From Wuchereria bancrofti (taxonomy: Eukaryota > Nematoda > Chromadorea > Rhabditida > Onchocercidae): a DNA stretch of 64,000 nucleotides. Position 1 is the stretch's first letter. Each line of letters begins with the position of its first letter. A model generated the notes under the pieces. It worked only from the letters and a program-made list of their open reading frames with translations. It was not told where the DNA came from and did no database searches. Below are positions 26,201 to 37,941 of the stretch, in pieces. The DNA lies in assembly GCA_005281725.1 (NCBI GenBank), contig SSBO01000009.1:7192303-7256302 (forward strand), read 5' to 3'. The position numbers and the translations under genes are program-made.

Positions 26201-28028
26201 ACATACATATACTAATCATAGCTCAATTCTTGGCGATCACTGCGAGGTGTGTAATGGATGGATTGGGATTGTCGGAAAACAGGCTTACAAATGCTGCGGT
26301 AGTCTTTGTGATTTTTTTTAAGCAAATTTGTTTTGAAAAATTGTTCATGACATCCTACATTAAAGTTAAGGGAACCAGTTAGTTCTCTGAATGTGTTATT
26401 GAAGTTCCACAACATTTTTTAATTATGTATTTTTACGTTCATAACAGTTGTTCAGATTGTGGCTTACATATTCATAAATCATGCATCGATAATGCGCCTG
26501 TGCCTTGTATACCACGAACTCCAACATCTCGCACGCCTAGCAAACAGCGTCCACGCTTGAAGGATTTATGTCCTTCTACGCAGCCTATGATACCGCCAAT
26601 TCTTATTCATTGCATTTTAGCTCTGGAAAAGAATCGATTATGCTCAGAGGGTATTTATCGAATTCCTGGGTAATTTGTTGAATTCTCTAATTTTAATTTG
26701 GGTTTAGAAGTTTTTGCAGAAACATCATTTAAAGTAATTTAGGAAGTCCCATATAAAACTTTCATGTTCGATCCATCTCCTATAACTTCCAGGGACGATA
26801 CTCAGGTTCAGAAATTATTAAATGAATTTCAACATGGTCGCTCTGTTCCAAAATTGGACTATCAAGACACGGAAACAATAACAAGCTGCATTAAGCAATT
26901 CTTAAATAAGCTACGAGTTCGTTCGATGAATATCTTTTGGTTTCTCTTAATAAATTGGTCACTGAACATTCGTTAAGTCGTGCAGATTTTCAGAATCCTT
27001 TAAATTTCTTTATGCTTTAACTTACAGGATCCAGTAATCCCAAGCACATCTTGGGAGGAATTTGTTAATGCTGCTGGAACAGATGATATAGAAGCTCTCA
27101 ATAATGGAATTATGGATTTGCCTTATCCAAATCGAGATACACTGGCTTTCCTCTGTGCTCATTTTCAGAAGGTTGTTTGTTTGAAAGTTACAAATAGAAA
27201 ATACAAGTATTGAGTTTTTGGATTTGGAAACAGAGCATCTCCTCTTCATTGTATTACCTAACCTGTAATATCCCGCTTTTTTTTGAAATGAAATTTTAGA
27301 AGGGTGAGGAAGCTCAACTTTACTATGTTTTGACTCAGTACCTCTTACTGCTTCAATTTTCGTTTTAGATTTGTGACAACTGCGTTCAGAACAAGATGCC
27401 CCGAAATGTCCTAGCACGTTGTGTTGCAGCAATAGTTGTAGGTCCAGCTCCTCCACATGTAATAAAAGATGATGAAGAAAAAAAACAGGTTGCTGCAAGG
27501 CTTTTTTTTAAATAAATTTAAATGATTTATTATCCAAGGGAATTTTATACCTCACGCAGTTGTGTGAGGGATGCGAAATGATTTTTTAAACATTTGAAAG
27601 AAGAATGGGTTTAAAAAGAAAGAAATTATTTTGCAGATAATAGTTATGTCAGCCTTGCTCAAAATGCCTCCAGACTACTGGCCTAAGTTCTACAGTTTTG
27701 ACAGAGGAATACCACTGATGAACAGTCCCAAATGGTAAATAAAAATCTTATGAAAAAGCAGGACAAATTTTTTCTTCATTGTCACAAATCTCTCAAATGC
27801 CGTAATTTCGTTTTTTTATGTGGACTTAACAAAGAAGTGGAGAAAACATGTACCATGGAAACATTTTTCAGTACATTATATGACAACAGGAAACTTGTGA
27901 AAATCCCATACAAGAATCCAAATAGATCAATTCTGGGACCAGTTGAAACTCCACCATCTGGACAAAATGCAAGTATCTACCAACCGAAAATATCAAAACG
28001 AAAGCATTTTCTGGGCGAAATTTTTTGA
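23224..28028 (+). CDS. cyk-4: CYK-4 / RACGAP1 (centralspindlin RhoGAP), copy 1, frame broken near 3' end
   Basis: Subunit of centralspindlin that, with the kinesin MKLP1/ZEN-4, builds the spindle midzone and controls RhoA in cytokinesis (family knowledge). Fourteen exons: 23224-23326, 23394-23505, 23766-23913, 24017-24243, 24326-24425, 24546-24680, 24823-24893, 26141-26298, 26456-26669, 26793-26916, 27028-27171, 27369-27487, 27637-27734 and 27872-28028. They encode a coiled coil (exons 2-3), a Ser/Lys-rich linker, a C1 domain with all eight ligands spaced HX12CX2CX13CX2CX4HX2CX7C, a RhoGAP domain with Arg-finger context EGIYRIPG, and a short tail. Exon 4 ends at a GC donor. Exon 12 is one base short: its A-run at 27478-27484 has 7 A, and 8 would keep frame. 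As written, splicing would hit TAA in exon 13. About 636 residues if intact. Confidence 0.85.
25436..25735 (+). other. Open frame inside the large cyk-4 copy 1 intron
   Basis: An ATG-started frame of 99 codons lies wholly inside the 1247-nt seventh intron. It begins [16 protein letters not shown] and ends in a hydrophobic stretch. I do not recognise it. It could be a chance frame, an old insertion or a small nested gene. Confidence 0.2.
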
Positions 28029-29471
28029 GCTTCGTTTTGTTTGGTGTTTTTGATGTCTGTCTGATGTAGTTTTCAAAAGCAATTTTGAAGACCTTGCGGT
28101 TTTGAAGTTTTTTTTTTTTGAAGACCTAACGTTTGCTTTTTTGAAAGATAACTTGTAACCTTTTAAGAAGACATATAGCAGCGTCGACCTTGTTGATGAC
28201 ATATTTCTTTTAACGAGATTTCTCTTTAAATTAAGTAATTGGTCCTGTTTAATTGAGCTGAATCTATGTCTTTTAACATTCCACTTATTATTTTCTTTCG
28301 TAGTCTTTGGTAGAACTCATGTTAACTGAAATATAGATATATTTCATTTGAGTTTATTTTGAGAGATTTTTACAGAGAATTCTATGCCTGACATACCCTG
28401 TTATCACAAGGCATGAAGTATCGAAGCGTTATTCAAAAAGCTCTTGAAATATTTGCTTTTATACTTATTCCTTTTTATCTTGATACTTTTAATGAGCACT
28501 TTATTGAATTTGATTCAGATTTTTAACTAAAAACCCAAGTTTACGTGCTGATTGACAAATCTACATGCTAATTATTCGACGTAAAAGTAAACATTTTGGT
28601 GATATTTTGGCTATTGAGTATAGTACTGAAATGTTTGATACAAGTATATATGTTTTGTTTCCTTTATATCACATTCTCCAACGATCGCTGCGCAATAACA
28701 TTTTATGTATATCACCGCGCTTTTCATTATCATATATGATTCGTTTTTGAAAACATTAATGACACCTTATTGTGTGTACAATGATACTTAAAAAGTACTG
28801 CACCTGGCAAAGTAGTGCTAGATGCTTTTATGACGTCAATAAAATATTTAGTGTTGGTAGCAGTTCCTTTTGCAGTGCAGCAGTGGTTAGGTTCGACCTC
28901 TGACCCAGGAAAATACAACAGAGAGAAAATATGTTACTGACTCCACGAACAAATTACCAATCCCGCCGTTAGGTCATCTGGGTCGGGATTCGTACCTGAT
29001 ACGGAAGTCCGTCCGTACTTAGGGCTGCAACAGGAAGGCTTCTTAAATTTATGGACGGCGGGAAGGATGGGATTGTGGTTTTAAGATCTGTTGTTGTCAG
29101 GATGAATGGGTTGTCATATTTTAATTACACCGGTACAACAGCTTTGACAATAGGTAGTGAACTGAGATTTTCAATTTGTATTTCCTTTTCACATCATGCT
29201 AGAAATATTTATTAATTTTTGATGTCAGTTTGTATGTACAATCGCAAATGTTCGTGTATGTTTTCATCGACTCATGGTGATTCATCCGAATATTTCCTCG
29301 ATATATTTACTGGACACTTAGCATTTCTACTTGAGAAAACTACTGAAATATGACAGTTCTCGTCATTTTTTTTGTTATTTTGTGGAGAAGATTGTCATCA
29401 CATCGTTCTTGTTGTACTTGTGATTTGGTGAAAGAAAAGTTTATTTATTATTGCAGGAAAGCTAAAAAGTA
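28029..29471. other. Spacer between the tandem cyk-4 copies
   Basis: No exon recognised. At 28860-29060 the composition becomes GC-richer (for example CCGCCGTTAGG and CGGGATTCGTACC). This may be a dispersed repeat. AATAAA occurs at about 28838. Confidence 0.45.
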
Positions 29472-32400
29472 ATGAATGATAATATTTGCCATGATAGATC
29501 TCGCATTGTCTTGAATGAATACGCCGAGACAGTCGGTATTGCTAAATTTCTTGTTGAAGGACAAAGCACCTGTAAGTTTGTCGTTTTTCAAATGCAAACA
29601 GTATTAATTACATAACAGCAACATATATATGTAAATGCTTCTACCTTGGCTATTTTTTGATGAAAGGTACTATTGCTATTTTATGTACTAAGCATTATTT
29701 TATTGTTCTACGTGTGGTGTATTCTAAAGCACTGGGAAGCGACGATACTCCTATAATAACTACCAAAACTTTTACCAAGCTGATGTTAATGCAACTATAC
29801 AGTTTAATGCTTTGTCACGTTTACTATCCCAGAGTATTTGTTAGAGGATTGGCGATAGTTTTCAACTTGTTTTATGAAAATTTTATTTTTTTTAAAACCA
29901 TTTTAAAGTTTTAAGTCAATGCCACGCAACTCATTACCAAAAATGAAAAGTTGGTGAACTGTCACTCTTCCATATAACTAACTCTATGCCTTTGTAATTT
30001 TGTGAATTAAATTTTTTTTTTGCCTTTTACCTTGTTTTTTTCCTCATTAGCATAGTTATTTAGAACTTTTTTTTTTGACTAAATACCTAATGTTTGGAAA
30101 TATCCAACATCTACTTCGATGTCTGTTTAGAATCCCTGAGAATCATTACAATATTCCTTTCAGGCACAGAATTTTTACATCTCCTTGACATAGTGGAAAA
30201 TATGCGTCACAACTGGGATGCTGAAAAATTGAGGGCAGATGCTTTACAGGAACAGATGAATACTCGAGAAAACGACTACAGGTTAGTCATTACCTAGCAG
30301 ACTTCGATTTGAACCTAAAAATGCTATTCATACATATAAAGAATGTTTCAATTTGAACAAGCTAAAAATATAAAAATCCGTAAATCATTTTGTATCAAAT
30401 CCACTATAAAAGTTAATTGGTAAAACTGATCTATTCAATAACCACTGGCTGACAAATTCGGTGTATTTAAATTAGGTCTCTACTGATGTTCTCTGCTGAA
30501 GTTCATGGAATATTGTGATTAATTTCTCAATTATAATTTAAGCGCAAAGTCTATGTAATTTGTAAAACTTATTTTTGAAAAAAAAAAATATTTGAAAAAA
30601 TTGAAAACAACTGAAGATTGGATGAGTAAAAATCGTTAAAACTAAATGAAATATGCAGACATGAGAAAAAGACAAAAAGAAACAGCTAAATTAGAAATAG
30701 ACAACATTTGGAAAAATTATACTTTATGAATCGAGCACAATCACAAAATCGACTTATGCTTAATTTGGACAATTTTTGAAATTTTTTGTGAAGTGTATGA
30801 ATTTTTTAATAACTGTGATGCATTTATGTCACATAGCTTCCAGTGGATTGCAACAAGAAAATCGGATGTATAAAGAACAACTTCGGGATGCACGTGCTCA
30901 GATTGCTACATTAATGTCCGATAAACAGAACTTGGAGCGTGACATGGTTGAATTGGAAAGAAAATTTGCGTTAGTTAACGAACTGCTGAAGGTTTGAACT
31001 AAAGTCTGCATCTAAAATTCAATAATGTTGAGGAAATTCAATAATGAAGTGAACGGTGTTTCTCATCTGTTTTCTCTAAAGTTGAAATTCTGTTTTAGAA
31101 TGACCAGTCATTACTGAAAGAGGAAAATCGCCAAAAACTATCTTTTTTAAACTACAAATCATCATTCCATGAACCACTTATGACAGAAAGACAAGCACAT
31201 CATATACTCCGTGGTGTTTCACGCACGCTCTCACATGGCGAAGACACTGATTATGATAAGACGGCTGACTCCATGGACATTTCGTATGATGACTCTGATG
31301 AATCTCATTTACGAAATGGTAAAGTATATAGAAGGTGGGAAAATCTCTTTTAAAGTCCTTTTGATTTCTATTTTCTATTTCACTTCTTGGTAGATGTTTT
31401 TATTTTAGAATATTTTTAGGTCACGAAGCTTAGCTGTTCTTCCAAGCGCTCATAGTTCTGTCGCTACTGTGAAGCGTTCCAAAGAATCTAAAAGAATGAA
31501 TATTGTTGAGGAAGAAATAGTGAGTTCTATAAATTTGCAGAAACTCTTTTTTTCTGTGTAGAAATTGTGCTTTATTGTTTAATGAGAAAGTGACGCTTTG
31601 TTGTTTATCTCAGTATCTCTAGAACTGAATTAGAGTTGCGGTATTCTTGCACTGTAAGGTTGTACTAAATTTTCCTTCCCTTTTTCCGATGTATAGCAGT
31701 GCCAATTTCTTGTCTATTATTCTCACATAACTTTTAAGGCCACTCCATGCAAACGATCAAAAGATGGAACTGAAACAATTATTACAACGACAACAATAAC
31801 TATGAATCCAGAAGGAAGAAAACCAGCAACAGCTAGTGTCTCACTCAAACGTTCAAATCGGTCGATGTCAGAATCAAATATTCTGAATGTTTGTTTAAAC
31901 CATTTGTTTGTGAATACCTTATTACAGCTTTTCACTTAAAATTCATTTCATAACGTAGGGCTCTTTCTCTTACATAATTTATACTTTCATTTGTTAAATC
32001 TGTTTGAGTGCTGTGGACTGGACAGAGAGATTTGAATCTTCATGGGTTATCGTTTTAGCAAAACGAAGAAACCGTGGTTGAATCGACGACAAAATTTAGT
32101 GCGACCACACCACGATTTGGAGCCAGTGTTCTCGATTTGTAAGGATTTTTATTCTTCTAATCAAGTTTATTAAAGCAATTAGCAATTAGTTTCCCATGTG
32201 ATTACAGTTTTTCTAGGAAATGCAAATAATGCTTTTTCTTTAAATGCAGTTCTCTCTCCGTTATATGCTTGTTTTTAGCACAAATAAGTTTTTCTTTTTT
32301 GTTTTTATTTTGTTTTTTTTTGTTTTGTTTTTGTTTTGTTTTTTTTTTTTTTTGTTCTTTAACTGTCAATACTACATCTAACGTTTCATTACTTGTTGTA

Positions 32401-35337
32401 GTTTTATTGAATAGTAACCGCAATTGGATTATTTTTAAAAGGAGATTCGTTTTCCTTGATCAGATCAAACAGCTAACATTCAGATACCAATCTGTTAAAT
32501 CTAAAATAGAATGGAGAAAGTTATTCCATTTGCAAAAAAAAAAAAAAAAATGAAACAAAAGTCTCAATATGAGAACAGTTTCAATTTAACATCAGCTTTG
32601 ACTCATAACTCTAGTTGTGTGTTTATTTGCAGGCATAACTAGATCTAGTTTCTTGTTGTACTATTGAAACTATAGTTCTTATCATCACAGTTTATGTCAT
32701 ATGATGAAAGTCGTGGAAGTTTAATGATATTATCATGATGTTGATATCTTATCATGATATTAGCATGCTTTGACTAAGGCAAATCCTGTAAATGCCAGGA
32801 AAAAAGTCAGGCCAGATTATATGCATATATTGCTGTAAATCTGTTTCTTGGTCTAAACCGTTCATCAATTGTGCGATCATTGGCACTAATAGAGTGGAAG
32901 CAGAATACGTTACTCAATGTATCCATTTATTATTTCAGTATCAATTACATTTGGCAAAAAACGGCATATACAAATAAAATTACACTTGAAGTAGGCGTAG
33001 AATAACAAATTCTTGTCACTGCAGTTTCCATACACCAATTATGATTTGTCTTATTTGTTGCTTAAAATTTGATTTTCGCGTGTATGCTAATTACTTTTCT
33101 CAACATCATTTTACATGGTGCTGATATTTGGTAATTAACTTTCTGCATGCTTTTTTCTAAAGTTTAACGTATAGCTTTCTTGCAAGAAATTGATACAAAA
33201 TTTTGAAAACCGATGAAGTTTTGATGGCATGAATACCAAGTTTCAATTGAGAAATTTGGTGTTTAAATGATTGTAGATTGGAAAGAAATAATGAACAAGA
33301 ATTTTTAGCTGTTTCAATTTATTTCTATTTGGAACAAGTTTGCAACGTCGTGCATACATACAGTTTTTCATACTGTAGAACACTTTAAGACATAAAAGGG
33401 CATTCTTTTCAAAACAATTTAATTGCATTATTAGTTAAAAAACTATAAATAATTACCTTGACAATTTAGGAACAGTCCATGCACTGCAGCTAAGACTTGG
33501 ACAAATGGTTCTTCAATCGAGACTCGACCACATAGCTTTGCTAATTTCACATCGATTCTCGGTGATCGCTGTGAAGTGTGTAACCGTTGGATCGGGCTCA
33601 CTGGTAAAGCAGCTTACAAATGTACAGGTAAGCGAAATTAGCTTTTAGTTAAGAAATAAATTTCTGGAAAGCTGTCATCTTTTAATAAAATTTTGTTGTG
33701 GAGTATTGTTTCAGTCCCAGCAATCATACTGACATATTTAGGCGACTTATCTTCTTCAATAATTTATTCAGATTTTTCAGAAATTTAGAAATTTTATTCA
33801 GAAATTTATTCAGATTGTGGAATTCGTTTGCATAAATTATGCACAAGAAATGCTCCGGTCCCCTGCGTACCTCGAACAGCAACACCTCGAACACCTGGTA
33901 AACAACGTCCTCGGCTGAAAGATTTTTGTCCATCAACTCAGCCGATGATTCCGTCTCTCATCATACACTGTGTCCTGGCTCTAGATAAAGATCGTTTGAG
34001 TACTGAGGGCATTTATCGAATTCCTGGGTAAGAGTTATTTTTTCATATTTGATGCTACTTTTTGATAACAGAAATGATAAAATTATTGTCAAGTTTTACG
34101 ACCATGATTTTCCAATCGTATTTGATATATTTTATAGTTGATACTGTTACTTATTTAGTAATAATTAAGGTATTTTCCAGCCAGGAATCGCAAATTGTTA
34201 AATTACTAAATGAATTCAAAAACAGTCGCTCACTGCCCAAATTAGAATATCATGACACAGAGACAATCACTGGCTGTATAAAACGTTTCCTAAGAGAAAT
34301 AAGGGTTAGTTGGTCAAATTTTGTGACTTGATTCCTTGTTTTATTAACAGTTCCAGAGGTTTTTTTTCAGGATCCAGTAATTCCGGTGTCGTCTTGGGAA
34401 GAATTTGTATGTGCCGCTGAACGTGATGACTTCGAGGCTTTAAATCGCTCCGTGATGGATTTACCCTATCCAAATAGAGATACTCTCGCCTTTCTTTGCT
34501 CTCATTTCCAGAGGGTTTGCATTCGTTTCCTTTATAAGCCCCATATTTCATTCATGTTTTTGGGGAAATTTGAAATCTTTAAATCTTTTTTCAGGTTTGT
34601 GATAACCGCTTACGGAATAAAATGTCTCCAGAGGTTCTGGCTCGTTGTATTGCTCCAACAATTATTGGTCGCGCACCGTCACGTGCCACAAGTATAGCGC
34701 AAAACGCTGAGGAAGTCTCAAAGCAGGTAATTTTAGAAAGTGTTAAATACATTTAAATTTTGAAATTCTGACATCTGTGAGAAGAAAATCCCTTTCAGAT
34801 CATGGTATTTATGGCTTTACTTAGAATGCCACAAGACTATTGGCCAAAGTTTTATGCATTTGATCAGGAAAAACCTCTGCTTAAAAGTCCTACAAGGTAA
34901 TAACCGGAAAAGTATTTTGAGACAAAATTTGATGTAATTCATGCTTATTTTGACTAAATGAACCACTGATTTTGCCCTGAGAATAGAAGCATGGTTAATT
35001 TTTCAATTCGCAGCACTACATATTTTAGAGTACTAGCAGTTCATATTCTAAAGTGTAAATGCACATTAGTTTGTTAATATCTTGAAATATTTACAAATTG
35101 AACTATTTAAAATTAACAAATGAAAATTTTTACAGATCAACTGCAATATTTGCTTACAATCAGGAAGGTAAGACTCCAGTTCGACCTTCATTTAAAGCCT
35201 CGAACAACAGTGGCCGAAAGGATCCGAATAAGTTGATGTTAAAACCAGTGCAGATACCACCAGCTGGAAAACAACCAAAAGAATTTCAGCCTTTATGGAG
35301 TAAGCATGGAAAAGTTTTTGCTGATACTAATTTTTGA
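29472..35337 (+). CDS. cyk-4: CYK-4 / RACGAP1 (centralspindlin RhoGAP), copy 2, intact
   Basis: Same role and domain order as copy 1, with every exon phase consistent: 29472-29571, 30164-30281, 30844-30991, 31099-31334, 31420-31519, 31739-31888, 32059-32138, 33470-33627, 33814-34027, 34181-34304, 34371-34514, 34595-34726, 34799-34896 and 35136-35337 (TGA). It encodes 667 residues. The N-terminal coiled coil contains [18 protein letters not shown]. The C1 domain has all eight zinc ligands in canonical spacing, and the RhoGAP domain has EGIYRIPG and [11 protein letters not shown]. Exons 3, 5, 8, 9, 10, 11 and 13 have exactly the same length as in copy 1, so the two genes arose by tandem duplication. 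Linker and tail sequences have diverged strongly. The equivalent of the copy 1 GC donor is a normal GT here. Confidence 0.92.
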
Positions 35338-37258
35338 TTACTAAAGATTTTAGAAGTGAAGAATTTACTAACAGTACGAATGTGTAACAAGAAGGTTGAA
35401 GTTACTTCATTTGAAGTACAATATGTTTTGATCGCAAACTTTGTACTACTAACTATAACTTTCTACTACTAACTCTCAAGAATCACTTCTATGACTTCTC
35501 GGTTGAGTATTTTCTTGTCATGAAATTAGACATAATTTCATTGTTGCTTTTTATTTTCCATATTTAACACTAAGAACCGGAGTCGAGTATTGACTCGACA
35601 TACGCTAAATCGTTTTCATTGAGGAAGATAACAGTTAATCACTTGTTTCGTAGCTAGGTACTATGTAAATTTTTAGTAACTTCTTTTGCTCTTGTTAATT
35701 CAATGACATTGGTTTGTGTTTACTTTGTGGCTTAATTTTATTTTAAATCAACATCAAAAGTAAAGTCCTAGTGAAGTAGGACGGCTTTTACAAAATAAAT
35801 TTTTTTAGATCTTTCACAATGGTTAATCTTGTAACAGATGCACTCATTTCCTACTATTGCCACTTTCACGTCGTCACACTTCTCACTACTTCTTTTACGT
35901 CTTTTTACACAACACGATCTCTAAAATTTAAAAAATAGGAAAGTATTCTAGGTGAACATCAGTCGCCTTTGTGTATTATTTAAAGTCGTATGCTACAGGC
36001 TTGTAATTTAAATTACATAACACTTTTGCGAATTTCTCAAATTGCTTTTGGTTGATACCATCATTTGTGCTGAATTATTTTCTGAGCAGTATTTATGTTT
36101 ATATCCATCTGTCCATAACTTGCTGACCTGTTCTTTGTTAAGGATCTTTAGAAGATATTAATTCAGATGTTGGTATGACCGTATTGTTATCTTCCAGTGA
36201 CTGTGAATATAAGAAATTAGACGCGGGTCTAAACGATGTGCAAAAATTATTGCTGCTTAGAGGATTATGATCGATCCCGCACGTGTGTATGTATGTGTGT
36301 CGGAAGGGATATTGATGTTTGATAAAAGCACTACCTTTCAACGTATACTGACAGATATGAAGTGCTCTCTCTGTTAATGTATTTACCGGTCAGTGCAAAC
36401 AACTACTTTTCATTTAAACTGGATTGACTTTGTTAGTGAACAAATTTAGGCTTACTTGCTTTTTTAACCGTCAGTAATGACAGCGTTTGAAATGTTTTTA
36501 CGATGGAACAGATTGAAACGAATTATGCGATGGAATATAATTACAAATTCTTCAAGTTTGTCTAAATTTAAGCAAGCTTATATTTTGAGACATAGAGCAA
36601 TATTTCCAAGTAAAACTCTTGATCATCACAAGGTTTGTGAAGTAGGTCATTTGGGGGAGCATGAAATTGTGGTAGAAGTTTGTAAATTTATTCTAAAGAG
36701 ATCAATAAAAATCAAGAAATAAGATAACACCGGCTGAATAATTTGAAGAAAATGCACTCAGCAATACATATCTAAAACATGAGAAGTGCAGAGGTATGAG
36801 CACAGTTCTAACTAATTTCGGACTTTTTAGTAATAGAAGATAGCGAGAGTAATGCAGAACTAGTAAGATGAAATTGTAATTGTATGCATGGTACAGAAAA
36901 ACTACGAAATCCCACTTGGAGCTTTCTATAAGAGTAGGAAGAAGTTATAGCGAGCCTTAAAGATGATACCGCACCACTGAAAATGTTTAGAAGTTTGCCA
37001 GCAAGCAAAGCATCGTAAGGGTAGTTATAAATAAAGACATTCATTTATTAACAGTGTGATGTGTCCGGAAAAACAGATCATGGGAATCATCTCATTGAGA
37101 TTAGATTTTTAACTGATAATGAAATAGGTAGTAAGGTCTAAAAAACATTAAAAATGTCTAATAAAATCGTGCAAACGAAGCGTAGTGATGATAATAACGA
37201 TAATGTATCCTAGGTAGAACAGATTTGAGCAACAAAGTGTCCATTTCATGCAACCATA
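35338..37258. other. Mostly non-coding, one exon-like frame
   Basis: No recognisable gene. At 36143-36270 (+), an AAG acceptor is followed by a 42-codon frame (contains SLEDINSDVGMTVLLSSSDC and ends LLLLRGL, TGA). This has the look of a last exon, but no partner exon was found upstream. A TG-repeat lies at about 36280-36300. Confidence 0.35.
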
Positions 37259-37725
37259 TTAAATTCCAGAAACAGCACTAAATTCTTGTTCATCTGTCGC
37301 ATCTTGTTTGTGAGCCATTTCTTTCAGCTGAAAAGTGATGTAAAACATTCTAGAAATAATTTCTTTAAAAAGAGGACAAGGAAATGAAGGGTTAATGAAA
37401 ACTTACTATACTTGGCTTTATCTCATTTGTTGATACATTCTCTGGACCCGAATTTCGAGACAGTTCAGTATATCACATTCTGTTTAGCAAAGCTTAAAAC
37501 ATCACTGACTTCGCATTTCAATTCTTCCATACTATTTTCATTTACATAGAAAACCAAATCCAAAAGTTCCAACAATTTCTAAAGTTTTTAATTACTTCAA
37601 TAATTTTTAGAAATTCCTTCGCAAGCCATTGAAGTTATTTAATAAACTTCTGTTTTACGACAGTTCCAATCCTGAATAGTTGATGCAGAAAAATCATCTT
37701 CTAAGCACGTTTGAAAGACAGACAT
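37259..37725 (-). pseudogene. Unrecognised small gene, frame disrupted
   Basis: On the minus strand, an ATG at 37723-37725 opens MSVFQTCLEDDFSASTIQDW. Coding-like segments follow: KLLELLDLVFYVNENSMEEL, FAKQNVI, then after a one-base shift ELSRNSGPENVSTNEIKPSI up to a GTAAGT donor, and a last exon at 37259-37327 (LKEMAHKQDATDEQEFSAVS, TAA). The segments do not join in one frame without at least one indel, and stops lie between the first and second. It is either a decayed gene or a region with base errors. I do not recognise the family. Confidence 0.35.
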
Positions 37726-37941
37726 GTAACAAATGCTGACACGAAAATGGGTCATTAAATGTTATTTTATTTGAGAGGCCGAAATAACTATTCGGTAATT
37801 AGTTGTTTTGAAATCCTTTGGCGAAGAGAAACTTCAAGGAAGGCGAAGTTTCGTTTTGTATTGCAGGAAAAATAAAATTCAGTTTCCGCCTAAAAAGCGT
37901 ACGAAATCATAACCAATCGAGTATCTTCAACAAGTAATGTG

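Noticed and set aside
28860..29060. Possible tRNA gene or SINE (GGTTCGACCTC box)
   Set aside because: A and B boxes are too close together and no cloverleaf can be drawn. A repeat is possible but not supported.
32202..32553. Open frames on both strands around 32269-32553
   Set aside because: Built from T-rich low-complexity sequence inside a cyk-4 copy 2 intron.
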